Shown: one piece after another, positions 34,795 to 44,583 of the stretch
Position numbering within the stretch: position 1 is the stretch's first letter
Layout of the letters: every line of letters starts with the position of its first letter
Assembly: GCF_042682045.1 (NCBI RefSeq)
Contig: NZ_JBHUGS010000004.1
Location: 62,001-126,000, forward strand
Origin: Sphingomonas_R arantia
Lineage (GTDB): Bacteria; Pseudomonadota; Alphaproteobacteria; Sphingomonadales; Sphingomonadaceae
Length of the DNA: 64,000 nucleotides
Reading direction: 5' to 3'
Notes under the pieces: model-generated
Database searches by the model: none
Seen by the model: the letters and a program-made list of their open reading frames with translations, nothing else
What the model was told of the DNA's origin: nothing
Position numbers and translations under genes: made by a program

Positions 34795-34924
34795 CCCCGT
34801 TCGTCCTGAGTAGGGGCTGAGCGCAGTCGAAGGCCCGTATCGAAAGGGTTGCGCTTCGTGCCTCGAGACGCGCCCTCGATACGCTCCTGGGGGGCTACTC
34901 GGTCGCTACTCAGCATGGACGGGG
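34795..34924. repeat. Long imperfect inverted repeat, family E
   Basis: CCCCGTTCGTCCTGAGTAGG (34795) faces ...CTACTCAGCATGGACGGGG (34906-34924), its near reverse complement; the interior (GCTGAGCGCAGTCGAAGGCC, CGTATCGAAAGG, GCCCTCGATACG) also pairs in part. Elements with this core are widespread between sphingomonad genes from memory; only one copy is in this window. The remainder up to 35137 holds a broken family C copy (34950-35006) and a 'CTTCTCGACTTCGCTCGAAG' element (35071-35120) and no gene. Confidence 0.75.
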
Positions 34925-35137
34925 TTTGGGGGCGGGGTCCGGTGGGGCCGGAACTGCGCGGTGTTCTCGTTCTTCGACAGGCTCAGGAGGCTCGAACCGA
35001 ACGGGGATTGGCCGGATGTGGGGTGTGTTCGTAGCCGACTGGTTCGGCTGTTCCGTTCTTGGCCGGCGGGGCTTCTCGACTTCGCTCGAAGGGTCCCTCG
35101 ATTTCGCTCGGGATGGGCGGATTTGGGGGTTTTGTCT

Positions 35138-36259
35138 TTACTCTGCCGCGTCGCGGCTGACGTGTTTGGCGGCGTAGAGCGCGCGGTCGGCTTCGGCGAG
35201 GAGGCGGTCGAGGTCTGGGCGGGGGGCGGTGGCGAGCGTGGAGCCGATCGAGGCGCCGACCCGGACGCCGCCGGACCCGACCCGGCAGGGCGCGTCGAAG
35301 CAGGCGCGGAGCCGGGCGGCGAAGGGGGCGACCTCGTTCCCGTGGCGGACGGGGGCCTGGATCACGACGAATTCGTCACCGCCGACGCGCGCGGCCAGAT
35401 CGGTCGGGCGGAGCGCGGCGCGCAGCCGGTCCGCGACCTCCGCCAGCACGGCGTCGCCGGCGGGGTGGCCGTGGCGGTCGTTGATCGGCTTGAACCCGTC
35501 CAGATCGCAGTAGTGGACGGCGAGCATCGGCGCGGCGCTGGTCGGCACGATCCGCGCGAAGGCCTGGCGCAGGCCGAAACGGTTGAGCAGGCCGGTCAAC
35601 GGATCGTTGCGCGCGACGGTCGACATCTCCTGCGCCGTGGTGATGTGGCGGCGGGCGGCGTCGTACCCCTGCCGGACGGTGCCGAGGGCGGCGACCAGGA
35701 ACAGCAGGAGGCCGACCGCGAGGATGTCGTGATGCGGTTCGGGCGTGACCCAGGCGGCCGCGGCGACGGGCACGACGGTGACCATCAGCGCCAGCCCGCA
35801 GACGAGCGGGCGGACCGACAGCCGCGCGATGACCCCGGAGCAGAAGCCGAACATCATGCCGACGACAAGCATCTGGAACACCGGGTCCCCGATGGCGAAC
35901 ATCCGCAGGCAGAGCCCGCTGAGCAGCGCGGAGAACAGGATGAGGCCGAGGCTGTAGCGCAGTTCCCAGGTGGCCGCCGTGCGCGCGTCGGGCAGCGTCC
36001 CGCCGGCCGCGCGACGGACGCGGCGGAACCGGCGGAGGAGGAAGATGCGCGGAATCTGCACCACCGCCCCGGCCAGCGTGATGGCGGCGGTGATCGGATC
36101 GTTCATCGCGATCGCGAGGTACAGGCCGAGGCTGGTGAAGATGAGCCCGGCGATCCAGGTCGACCCTTCGATATCGAACATCGCGGAGACGAGTTCGACA
36201 TAGACCGGATCGGGTTCGGGATCGGTGCGGAAACGGGCAAACATGGGTTGGGGTAACAT
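35138..36259 (-). CDS. Membrane diguanylate cyclase (GGDEF)
   Basis: 373 residues (ATG 36259; ATG 36244 also possible). The N-terminal half has about six membrane helices (for example WIAGLIFTSLGLYLAIAM; HDILAVGLLLFLVAALGTV). The GGDEF domain starts at NDPLTGLLNRFGLR (about 225); the active loop is intact, RVGGDEFVV (about 295), and an RxxD inhibitory site (RPTD) sits five residues before it, so product inhibition by c-di-GMP is expected. It should make c-di-GMP at the inner membrane in response to an unknown signal. Confidence 0.93.
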   Translation of the reverse strand: MLPQPMFARFRTDPEPDPVYVELVSAMFDIEGSTWIAGLIFTSLGLYLAIAMNDPITAAITLAGAVVQIPRIFLLRRFRRVRRAAGGTLPDARTAATWELRYSLGLILFSALLSGLCLRMFAIGDPVFQMLVVGMMFGFCSGVIARLSVRPLVCGLALMVTVVPVAAAAWVTPEPHHDILAVGLLLFLVAALGTVRQGYDAARRHITTAQEMSTVARNDPLTGLLNRFGLRQAFARIVPTSAAPMLAVHYCDLDGFKPINDRHGHPAGDAVLAEVADRLRAALRPTDLAARVGGDEFVVIQAPVRHGNEVAPFAARLRACFDAPCRVGSGGVRVGASIGSTLATAPRPDLDRLLAEADRALYAAKHVSRDAAE

Positions 36260-36377
36260 GGATCAGGTAAAAGAGTTCGGAATAATTGGACGCCGCGGTC
36301 GGCGGGCGGCCGCAATTGGAGCGGGCTCAGACCAAGCTGGAAGGCCGGGATGAGGTCATTCCCGCCCCCTCGATCGT

Positions 36378-38531
36378 TTAACGCACAAATCCCGGTGCTC
36401 CGAACCGATTAAGGAAAAATGCGAAGATGTCGGCACGCTCGTCAAGACTCTGGTCTCGCGTAGACCCGAGGCCGTGTCCGGCCTTTCCGTCGGATCGGAT
36501 CACGACGAGATGTTTGTCACCCCATTTGGCACGCATCATGGCGACCAGCTTTGCCGACATCCATGGATCGACGCGCTTGTCGTTCAGACCGATCGTGAAG
36601 AGGAAATCGGTGCCGCCTTTCGCGCCGGGCAACAACAGGGTCGAGTCCTGCGCCGCAAGCGCCCTGAACCCGCTCTCCGTTGTTGGATCACCCATTTCGC
36701 CATATTGATTGGGGCCGTTGTTGGCCGACGCCAGTCGGATCGGATTGACGATGCCGACACGCGTTACCGCTGCCGCAAAGAGGTCGGGTCGCTTCAGAGC
36801 CGCCGCAGGGACGAGCAGCCCCGCGGCGCTGGCACCGAACAGGCCGAGCGTCCGGGGGGTGGCATAGCCGAGCGTGACCAACCGCTCCCCGCAAGCGATC
36901 AGGTCGGCGTGACTGTTGACCTTGTTCGCCTGCATCCCGCCACGGTGCCATGCCTCGCCAAGCTCGCCGCCACCGCGGATATGGCAGTAGGCATAGACGC
37001 CGCCGCGCTGGTTCCAGACGTCCCAACTGGCGGAATAGAATGGCTGGCCCGATACGCCGTAGCTGCCATAGGCGTCGATCACCGTCGGCCCCGGCCCCTT
37101 TCGTCCGTCGGCAAAGACGATGGTCAGTGGCACCTTGGTGCCGTCGGCACTCGTCGCCACCTCCTCGACGACATGACGCCGGCCGGCGGACGGTGGGGTG
37201 GCGTTCGCCAGACCGATCGTTGCGACTCCACCAGCGGTGGCGCGGTAATAGACGTCGCCGACCGTGTAGCCGCCCATCGAGAAGGACACCGACTTCCGAT
37301 CCGGTGACGGTGTCATGTCGTTGATCGACTGGCTGGCCGGTAGCGCGAGTTTGACCGGGGCGCCGCCCTTGCTCGGTACAAACCACAGTTCGCTTGCCGC
37401 GGACGGCAGGGTCGTGGTGACGTACAAACCGGTCGTGGTTCCGATGATGTTGGCAAGCACGCGTCCGTCCGAACGCATGATGACCCGGCTTTTCGAAAGC
37501 GATGGCGCGCCGCCGCCGAGGTCGATCGCGCGTAGTTCGCCATTCTCGTCGGTCCTGCTCGTCAGATAGTAGAGCGTGTCACCGACGATGTCGGCGAAGG
37601 TGACGCGGTCGTCATAGTCTGCGAGCTTCGTCCATGCGGGCTTGCCGGCGCGCAGATCATCGAGCCTGCCGACCGCGATCGGAACTTCGACACGGGCGTT
37701 TGCCGCTATTGCCAGCACCCAGCGCGAGGTCGGATCGGGCATGACGATCGGGAATTGCGCGGGATCGACCCGAAAGCCCCGATCCGGGCCGCTGCCGCCA
37801 AGCACCGCCACGTCCTGGCTGATCGGCGTACCGATCACGTGCCGATAGGCGACCATCCCCTTCATCTGATCACCGTTCGCCGCGGGGCCGAGGCGTGTAT
37901 AGGTCACCGTCCTGTCGTCGATCCAGGCGACGCGGAACTCGCCCCATACCGGGGTCAGCACGTCGGGACCGGGCCGGCCAGTGGCGACACCGTAGAACCG
38001 GATCGCACCGGTTTCGCCGCCGCCTTCGCCGATGTGGATGGCGACATAGCGACCGTCCGGCGAAACCGAGAAGCTCGAGATCGCACGCGGCGTCTTGTCG
38101 TCGCTGCCGGCCATCGGGTCCAGCAGAAGTCGGTCCCTGCCGGCTTTCCGTACCATCAGCACGGGTATCTGCTTGTCGGGGGCAAGCATCTGGTAGAACA
38201 GCTTGCCGCCGGCTTCCTGTACCGAATTGTAACGGTTGCTGGCGCGGCTCAGCGCCTGCATGTCCCTGTACAAGGCCTCGCGACCCGGCACGGCCGAAAG
38301 CTCGGTCGTCGTATGCAGGCTCGACGCGTTGACCCATTGTTCGAGTGCGACACGGTGTTCCGGCTTTTCCATCCACCGATAAGGATCGTCGATGGAGATG
38401 CCGAACACGGTTTCGCGGAACGGCTCGGCCGTCGGCATGGGAGGAAAGTTCGAAAGGCCAGTTTTATTGGCCGGTTGTGCGAGTATGACAGCCGGTACCA
38501 GCAACGTTGCCGCTACAAGTCCCCTGATCAT
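36378..38531 (-). CDS. Exported prolyl oligopeptidase family serine peptidase (S9A)
   Basis: 717 residues from ATG 38531, which starts a signal peptide (IRGLVAATLLVPAVILAQPA). The beta-propeller region (about 60-430) includes the family start DPYRWMEKPEHR. The alpha/beta-hydrolase domain holds Ser in LGLFGASAAGLL (about 567), Asp in NDKRVDPWMS (about 655) and His in DGKAGHGLGS (about 686). The nucleophile elbow G-A-S-A-A-G departs from the usual GGSNGG. It probably cleaves short proline-containing peptides in the periplasm. The earlier ATG at 38606 is in frame but would precede the signal peptide. Confidence 0.9.
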   Translation of the reverse strand: MIRGLVAATLLVPAVILAQPANKTGLSNFPPMPTAEPFRETVFGISIDDPYRWMEKPEHRVALEQWVNASSLHTTTELSAVPGREALYRDMQALSRASNRYNSVQEAGGKLFYQMLAPDKQIPVLMVRKAGRDRLLLDPMAGSDDKTPRAISSFSVSPDGRYVAIHIGEGGGETGAIRFYGVATGRPGPDVLTPVWGEFRVAWIDDRTVTYTRLGPAANGDQMKGMVAYRHVIGTPISQDVAVLGGSGPDRGFRVDPAQFPIVMPDPTSRWVLAIAANARVEVPIAVGRLDDLRAGKPAWTKLADYDDRVTFADIVGDTLYYLTSRTDENGELRAIDLGGGAPSLSKSRVIMRSDGRVLANIIGTTTGLYVTTTLPSAASELWFVPSKGGAPVKLALPASQSINDMTPSPDRKSVSFSMGGYTVGDVYYRATAGGVATIGLANATPPSAGRRHVVEEVATSADGTKVPLTIVFADGRKGPGPTVIDAYGSYGVSGQPFYSASWDVWNQRGGVYAYCHIRGGGELGEAWHRGGMQANKVNSHADLIACGERLVTLGYATPRTLGLFGASAAGLLVPAAALKRPDLFAAAVTRVGIVNPIRLASANNGPNQYGEMGDPTTESGFRALAAQDSTLLLPGAKGGTDFLFTIGLNDKRVDPWMSAKLVAMMRAKWGDKHLVVIRSDGKAGHGLGSTRDQSLDERADIFAFFLNRFGAPGFVR

Positions 38532-38802
38532 GGCGTGCCCCCTTCGGATCGACGCGATCAATTGATGATATAGTTGACCCATTCGGACTGCCCGGTCAAT
38601 ATACAACCGGCGGACGGTCCAGGCGTCTGCATCATCATTTGCTGCCGATGCTCATCAGATACGATCCTTGTTCACCTGCGCGATCCGGCCACCTCCACCT
38701 GTCTTTCGCCGGCTGCGTTGCGGCAGGCGAGGTTCGTCCGTAAAAGGGCAGGCCGATCGACTGCGCTCATCTAGCGTCGTGCATCCTGTCCCGCGCCGCC
38801 TG

Positions 38803-40839
38803 TCACCGCGTTGCGGGGTTTATCGGGGAGGCACATGGAACTGCGCTGGCCGTCCAGTCGAAATCGTAGGTGGTTGGGACGTTCTCGCCATTGCCGACGG
38901 CCGGTTTCTGCCCGGTGGGCGTGTAGGACAGCCAGCCCATGCTGTTGTCGAACGCGGCGATCCGCGCGTTGTCACGCTGGGCGTCGGCCGCACTGATTTC
39001 CGGTTGTTCGACGCGCGATCCGCGGACCATGCGGACGGACCCGTCGCGCAATTCCCACGCGCGATGATAGTTGCGGCCGAAGATGCGCGTGTCGAAGCTC
39101 GGTTTTGACGACCATTGTTTGGCCTGCGTCGACGTCGGCAACCTGACCGTCGTGACGTGGCAGCTATAGTCCGGCTTGGTGTAGAAGGGTGCGTCGCTGT
39201 TCCGGTCCTGCGTCCGCGCCCGCCGCTCCGGCGGGTTGAACCCGCCACCGGGAAGCGCCAGCGACTTGGCGCCATTGCCATCATCGTCCCAGTTCACCGT
39301 CCCGGTGCCGGTGATCGTCAGGATGCTGGCTTGGGCCTTCTGGTCGTAGCGCCACTGCACATCGTCGATCGCCTGCCAGATGTCGCCGATCGCTCGCTGA
39401 CGGAACGCGTCGAGCATCTGGCCGGCCGTCACCGAGGAGAATTGAACCTGTTGCTGAAGGCCTTTGACGCCCCGGACGATTTCGGTCGACACGATCCGGG
39501 CGGGCTTGTCGAAGCCGGCCCGCGCATCGATTTCGAACAGGCTGATTTCGTCGGGCGTGGTGGCCGGCTGCCACCCCAGTTTCTCGATGCCGGTGCCGCC
39601 CGCGGTGAGCGGCAGGACCCAGTTGACCGGGAAGACGGGCCGGGCGCCCGGCAACGCGACCTGCGGCAAGGTCCCGTCCAACCAGTAGGTCGCGCCGTCG
39701 ATGCGCGCGCGCACGAGCACATGATCGAACAATTGCGGAAGCGGCAGGCGTTGATCGAGACCGTCGTCGTTCCCGCTGGAATTGACGAGGACGGGTTCCG
39801 CGTCGACGCCAAGTTCCCCAAGCAGCGCGAGCAGCAGCGTGGTCTTCCCCTTGCAGTCCCCATAGCGACGCTGCCAGGTTTCGTCGGCGGACGCGGGGAT
39901 CAGGTTGCCGCCGTTGAGGCCGACATAGATGTAGCGCACGTCCTGCTGAACCAGTTTGAGCGCCGCGGCCGCCCGATCCAGCGGACGGGTGTTCGCCGCG
40001 GCGATGCGGGCGGCCTCGCGCTTGACGGCGGAGTTCGGCGCCAGCGTCGACGCTTTGGTGAACAGCGGTGAGAAATGGCGTGAAACGGCGGGCCAGTCGG
40101 AGAAGTCGCTATATTCGATGGCACGCTGCCACTGGTAACGTGCCGGCGCGTCCTTCGGCGCTGACAGGGTGGCGGGGTTGTCGAAGCGGAAATTCACAGA
40201 ATGTTCGCTGATCGTCATCGCCGAGGTCATATCGGCCGTGCTCTTCAGGTTGGGCTTTTGGCGGGGTTCCCAGCTCAGTCCCAGACGATAGCGGCCCGGT
40301 GAAGGGCTTGGCGTCAGCATGAGGAGCCCGGACTCGTTATGTCCGAGCGTCCGGTCGTTCGCGAAGGTCGTGAGGCGGACCTCCAGTTCGTCGCCGACCC
40401 GAAGGTCCGGCACGCGCAGGACCGCGGTCAAAGTCCCGTCCAACTTTGCGGCTTCGAGCTGATCCTCCCGCCGCAGGATTTCGAACGCCGTGCCCTTGAG
40501 CACGTCGACGACCTGGTTTTCACGGAAGACCTTGATGTCGTGGACGATCGGGGCACCCGCCGCCGGGTCCCATGCGATCGAGATATTGCCGAGTTGCAAC
40601 GCGCTCGGTTGGAGGATCCTGATACGCGATCCGAGATACTGGGCCTGTCCCTGATCACTCAGGTGAACCTCCAGATCCTGGCGACGGATGAAGACCGGGC
40701 CGCTGACGGTGTCCGGCACCGGCAACAGTTCGGAGGACGACGCCCAGGCCGGCGCGGGGCCGCGGCGGACCTGCTGGGGCTGGGCATCGCCCGGCGTACT
40801 GATGAGAACCGACGCCAAAGCCAACAGCGTAATGCGCAC
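38803..40839 (-). CDS. Exported DUF3857 / transglutaminase-like protein
   Basis: About 678 residues from GTG 40839, preferred because a run of Gs precedes it and a signal peptide follows directly (RITLLALASVLISTPGDAQP); ATG 40866 is the alternative. DUF3857 domain (about 55-230) precedes a transglutaminase core with Cys in RYGDCKGKTTLLLALL, His in LFDHVLVRA and Asp in YWLDGTLPQ, the full triad. A DUF3858-like beta domain forms the C-terminus. Such proteins are periplasmic; their activity (protease, amidase or crosslinker) is not established. It is upstream of the S9 peptidase on the same strand, 270 bases apart. Confidence 0.88.
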   Translation of the reverse strand: MRITLLALASVLISTPGDAQPQQVRRGPAPAWASSSELLPVPDTVSGPVFIRRQDLEVHLSDQGQAQYLGSRIRILQPSALQLGNISIAWDPAAGAPIVHDIKVFRENQVVDVLKGTAFEILRREDQLEAAKLDGTLTAVLRVPDLRVGDELEVRLTTFANDRTLGHNESGLLMLTPSPSPGRYRLGLSWEPRQKPNLKSTADMTSAMTISEHSVNFRFDNPATLSAPKDAPARYQWQRAIEYSDFSDWPAVSRHFSPLFTKASTLAPNSAVKREAARIAAANTRPLDRAAAALKLVQQDVRYIYVGLNGGNLIPASADETWQRRYGDCKGKTTLLLALLGELGVDAEPVLVNSSGNDDGLDQRLPLPQLFDHVLVRARIDGATYWLDGTLPQVALPGARPVFPVNWVLPLTAGGTGIEKLGWQPATTPDEISLFEIDARAGFDKPARIVSTEIVRGVKGLQQQVQFSSVTAGQMLDAFRQRAIGDIWQAIDDVQWRYDQKAQASILTITGTGTVNWDDDGNGAKSLALPGGGFNPPERRARTQDRNSDAPFYTKPDYSCHVTTVRLPTSTQAKQWSSKPSFDTRIFGRNYHRAWELRDGSVRMVRGSRVEQPEISAADAQRDNARIAAFDNSMGWLSYTPTGQKPAVGNGENVPTTYDFDWTASAVPCASPINPATR

Positions 40840-41150
40840 CGATACCCCCCCCACCCACAAGATCACCCTTGTGGCAGAGCCGGGACCGCTTTCAAGTCAC
40901 CGTACGCGTTAATCGGTCCTGTTCATGCTGGAGGCCGCGATGCCGCCGGACGTGCCGATCGCCAGCCGGCAGTCTGTCGATGTGGCGGCTCCGCGCGAGG
41001 CGGTCTGGGTGGTGGTGACCGGTAGCGGAGCGATCGGGGTGTCGCGTTGCGTTCCGCAAAAATCTCTGCAGTCTCGCCTGGTAGCGTCAGACACGGATCG
41101 AACCGTGTCGCGCTTCGCTATTCGGGCGTGATCAGAGCGAGGGATGTCAG
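40840..41150. other. Divergent intergenic region, no gene supported
   Basis: 311 bases between divergent starts. Short open frames (for example 40925-41131) lack family features. Promoters for both neighbours must be here; none is clear enough to mark. Confidence 0.4.
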
Positions 41151-42431
41151 ATGGAAGCTGCGGACGTATTCAAGACACTCGACGTAGAGCTGAAACCGGA
41201 TCCGGCCCGCACCGTCATACGGCCATTCAGCTTCAGCTATCCCGGCGCGTTCGCCGAGGGGCGGCCCACCCGTTCCGAAGCGGTGGCGGCACGGCTGATG
41301 GCTTTGGCGCCCGAGATGCGCGCGCGCATGCTGGAGCTTCTCCACGATGCCATGAAGCCGCGGCACAGGAACGTCGACCAGGTATTCCTGCGCCGCTTTG
41401 CAGAGGTAAAGGACGAGCTGGGCGTCGCGGTGGAGTCAGAGTGCGACCAATTGCTGATCGGCGCCTATTTCAGTCAGGAATATGCTTTTGAGAGCGCGGC
41501 ACTCTTCAACCCATCGATCGTGCCCATTCCCGATCAAGACCGGGGCGATGACAGCATCGGCTTCGTTCTGTCGCTGCGTGGCGTGGGCGAGGGGCACATT
41601 TCGTCGGTGACGTTCCGATCGGGCACGTGGGACGGCGCAAACGGTCTGGTGATCGATCCGGCCAGCTCGCAAGGCGTGCCACCGCGGATCGAGCGCGACG
41701 ACGATGCGGGCTGGGTGCGGCTGCGGTCCGACGACAGTGAAGATATTTCGGAAACCGTGATCTTCCCGACGCTGCCCAGTCAGCGCCAGGGCGTCGAGGA
41801 TCTGCGGCTCGTCCAGTTCACCGACGACGATGGCACCGAGAGCGTGATCGGCACCTATACGGCATTCGATGGCCGGGACGCGCGGGCGGAGCTCTTGCGC
41901 GGCGTCGACCTGCGCACGTACGAGATGCGGCCGCTGACGGGCGCGATGGCCGCGTACAAGGGCATGGCCCTCTTCCCCCGACGGATCGATGGACAGTTTG
42001 TCATGCTCGGCCGGCAGGACAATGAGAATATCTGGCTGTTGCGGTCCGACGACCTGCATCACTGGGACACCGGCGAGATCATCATGGGACCGCGCTACCC
42101 CTGGGAGTTCGTCCAGATGGGCAATTGCGGGTCGCCGATCGAGATCGACGAGGGATGGCTCGTGTTTACGCACGGAGTCGGCCTGGTGCGCGGTTATTGC
42201 GTGGGCGCGTGCCTGCTCGACAAGGCCGATCCGACAAAGGTGCTGGGGCGAACGCCGTCGCCTTTGCTGTTTCCGAGCGGCGAACAGCGTGGGGGCTACG
42301 TCCCCAATGTCACCTACAGCTGCGGCGCGCTGCTGCACAAACGACGCGTGTTGTTGCCGTACGCGATCGCCGATGAATACTCCGCCTTTGCGGTTGGCAG
42401 TGTCGACGACATATTGTCCGTGATGCGGTAG
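41151..42431 (+). CDS. Glycoside hydrolase family 130 protein (beta-mannoside phosphorylase type)
   Basis: 426 residues. GH130 five-bladed propeller features: ESAALFNPSIVPIPDQDRGD, VIGTYTAFDGRDARAELLR, MALFPRRIDGQFVMLGRQDN, NIWLLRSDDLHHWDTGEIIM, GNCGSPIEIDEGWLVFTHGV and the C-terminal YVPNVTYSCGALLHKRRVLL. GH130 enzymes phosphorolyse or hydrolyse beta-mannosides. Residues 1-95 form a helical extension seen in the longer subgroup. No mannan-utilisation partners flank the gene, so the substrate is inferred only at family level. Confidence 0.88.
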   Translation: MEAADVFKTLDVELKPDPARTVIRPFSFSYPGAFAEGRPTRSEAVAARLMALAPEMRARMLELLHDAMKPRHRNVDQVFLRRFAEVKDELGVAVESECDQLLIGAYFSQEYAFESAALFNPSIVPIPDQDRGDDSIGFVLSLRGVGEGHISSVTFRSGTWDGANGLVIDPASSQGVPPRIERDDDAGWVRLRSDDSEDISETVIFPTLPSQRQGVEDLRLVQFTDDDGTESVIGTYTAFDGRDARAELLRGVDLRTYEMRPLTGAMAAYKGMALFPRRIDGQFVMLGRQDNENIWLLRSDDLHHWDTGEIIMGPRYPWEFVQMGNCGSPIEIDEGWLVFTHGVGLVRGYCVGACLLDKADPTKVLGRTPSPLLFPSGEQRGGYVPNVTYSCGALLHKRRVLLPYAIADEYSAFAVGSVDDILSVMR

Positions 42432-42590
42432 GCCTTGGGCGCCGAAGATCGGTCACCGACGCGTGTCCGAAGTCTGGCATCGTGAGTGTGGTCACAAATG
42501 GCCGCCATCGGGCCGTAGCCGGTCCGGCCAGACTTCGGTTCGTCCCGACAGTTCCCGGACGTCTTCGACGGCAACGCCGGGCGGTCTGGC

Positions 42591-43868
42591 TCAGCCGGCC
42601 GAGTTCGAGGTGAGACGCAGCAATCGTCCGTCGGTGCCGTCCTCGAGGACCCACAAGGCTCCATCAGGGCCGGACATGACCGCGCGGATGCGGGTGCCCA
42701 TGTCCCAGCGTTCGGCCTCCCGTGGAACGGGACCGTCGAATTCGATCCGGACGAGCGCAGACGATGCCAGCCCGCCGACAAATGCCGAGGTTTTCCACTG
42801 CGGGAACATGTTGCCCCGGTAGAATGCGAAGCCGGCGGGTGCGATGACCGGGTTCCAGTACAGCACGGGCTCCTGAAACTTCGCCTGTCCGGCGGGCGAG
42901 GGGATCGGCGTGTCGTCGTAATTCTTGCCGTAGGAGACGACCGGCCAGCCATAATTCTTGCCGCGCTCGATCAGGTTCAGCTCGTCGCCGCCCTGCGGAC
43001 CCATTTCGGTTTCCCAGAGACGGCCCTGCGGATCGAACGCCAGCCCGTAGGAATTGCGGTGGCCGGTCGTCCAGGTTTCGGCGGGGGTCAGGTTCGGGGC
43101 GGGCATCGTCGCCTTGCGGATCGCGGCGGTCGCGGCGGCGCCGGTGTTCTCCGGCGGGTCGATCACGCCGATGGTCGTGCGACCGACCGTCCCGGCGCCG
43201 GGATTGTCGGGGGCCGGTTTCCCGTCGAGCGTCAGATGCAGGATCTTGCCCAGCGCCTGATCCGGATCCTGCGCCGGCGTGAAACGCTGCCGTTCGCCCG
43301 AGGTGAGGAAGAGCGAGCCACCGTCCGGCGCGAACGCGATATAACCGCCGAACTGGCCGCCCGCGCCACGCGGCAACTGGCGCCAGATGACCTGCAGATT
43401 CTCAAGCGCCGGCTGCGCTGCATCGGTGTTCAACGTCGCACGGGCGAGCGCCAGACCGTCGCCGCCGTCACCCGGTTCGGAATAGGTCAGGTAGACATGG
43501 CGGGTCTTGGCGAAATCGGGCGACGTCGCGACGAACAACAGTCCGCCCTGGCCCTCGGCATGCACGGCCGGCAGGCCGCGGACGGGTGTCTTGACCCCCG
43601 CACCGGTCACCAGCCAAAGCCGACCCGGCTTCTCGGTCACCAGCATCCGCCGATCCGGCAGGAACGCGAGCGCCCAGGGCGTGTCGAACGTCGCGACGAC
43701 ATCGGTCTTGAACGGCTTTGCGGTCGCCGCCTTGAGTGCCCCGTAATTGACCGGCGGGGCCGGCTCGCCCGGCGCAGCGGTCGTTTCGCGTGACTGCGCG
43801 GGTTGCGGCGACCCGCAGCCGATCAACAGCGACATCGTGGCCAGGGCCAACACAGGGTGAAATTGCAC
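42591..43868 (-). CDS. PQQ-dependent aldose sugar dehydrogenase-like lipoprotein
   Basis: 425 residues from GTG 43868, chosen because AAGGA lies six bases before it and it opens a lipoprotein signal (QFHPVLALATMSLLIGCGS); ATG 43886 is in frame. The six-bladed propeller matches soluble glucose dehydrogenase/YliI: FDTPWALAFLPDRRMLVTEK, GGQFGGYIAFAPDG, TGHRNSYGLAFDPQGRLWET, EMGPQGGDELNLIERGKNYG and APAGFAFYRGNMFPQWK. It oxidises aldoses in the periplasm using PQQ if the cofactor is available; no pqq genes are in the window. Confidence 0.9.
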   Translation of the reverse strand: MQFHPVLALATMSLLIGCGSPQPAQSRETTAAPGEPAPPVNYGALKAATAKPFKTDVVATFDTPWALAFLPDRRMLVTEKPGRLWLVTGAGVKTPVRGLPAVHAEGQGGLLFVATSPDFAKTRHVYLTYSEPGDGGDGLALARATLNTDAAQPALENLQVIWRQLPRGAGGQFGGYIAFAPDGGSLFLTSGERQRFTPAQDPDQALGKILHLTLDGKPAPDNPGAGTVGRTTIGVIDPPENTGAAATAAIRKATMPAPNLTPAETWTTGHRNSYGLAFDPQGRLWETEMGPQGGDELNLIERGKNYGWPVVSYGKNYDDTPIPSPAGQAKFQEPVLYWNPVIAPAGFAFYRGNMFPQWKTSAFVGGLASSALVRIEFDGPVPREAERWDMGTRIRAVMSGPDGALWVLEDGTDGRLLRLTSNSAG

Positions 43869-44110
43869 GGACGATCCTTTTGGCATGAGGGAGCGGTGTG
43901 CCCCAAAGGATGGGCGGTGACCAGCCGATCGCGCCGACGAACTGGTCGGACATGTCGAGTGCCGGTACCGGCCGGGCGAGCGGTCGGGTGCGGGTGCCGC
44001 TTCACAACTTTTTCGCAGGTCCGCGACGGAGTCGGCCTTCTCGATCGTTGGAGGGGATGAGTTACCGCGCTTACCCGCTCAGGCATAACCTATCATCGGA
44101 GCCGCAGGTC

Positions 44111-44545
44111 ATGATCAACGCATTCTGGACGACGAGCCTGGCCGGTCTGGCCGTCCTGTCGGCGACAGCCGCCGGCGCGCAGACCCCCGAGACCCCGCGG
44201 CGAGCCGGGCGCGGCGGGGCGACCATGACGTTGCAGGACTTTACCGCACGAGCCGAGCGGCGGATGCTGGCCGGCGATGTCGACGGCGATGGTCGGGTGA
44301 GCCGGGCGGAGTTCCAGAGCGGCGGCAAGTCCGGCAAAGGCGGCAAGGGCGGCAAGGGCGATCCCGCGCGGCGGTTCGGGCGGCTCGATCGGAACGGTGA
44401 CGGGATGGTCGATCGGCAGGAGATCGGCACCGTTGCCGCGCGGCGCTTCGCGCGCCTGGATGCGGACCGGAACGGATCGCTGACGCGTGAGGAGCGGGCC
44501 GCGGCGCGGACGGCCGCGGCGGATCCGGATGACACCGGCGCCTGA
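44111..44545 (+). CDS. Exported EF-hand protein
   Basis: 144 residues from ATG 44111, after GGAGCCGCAGG, beginning with a signal peptide (FWTTSLAGLAVLSATAAGAQ). Three EF-hand loops: GDVDGDGRVSRAEF (about 57), LDRNGDGMVDRQEI (about 97) and LDADRNGSLTREE (about 117); a Lys/Gly repeat (SGKGGKGGKG) lies between the first two. Probably a periplasmic Ca2+ sensor or buffer. It is 38 bases upstream of an ECF sigma factor gene on the same strand, which suggests a common regulatory unit. Confidence 0.87.
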   Translation: MINAFWTTSLAGLAVLSATAAGAQTPETPRRAGRGGATMTLQDFTARAERRMLAGDVDGDGRVSRAEFQSGGKSGKGGKGGKGDPARRFGRLDRNGDGMVDRQEIGTVAARRFARLDADRNGSLTREERAAARTAAADPDDTGA

Positions 44546-44583
44546 CCCGACGACGGATAGCATGGCGGGGCGAAAGACCAGGT

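Noticed and set aside
40925..41131. 68-residue open frame between divergent genes
   Set aside because: No ribosome binding site or family features; composition like non-coding sequence.
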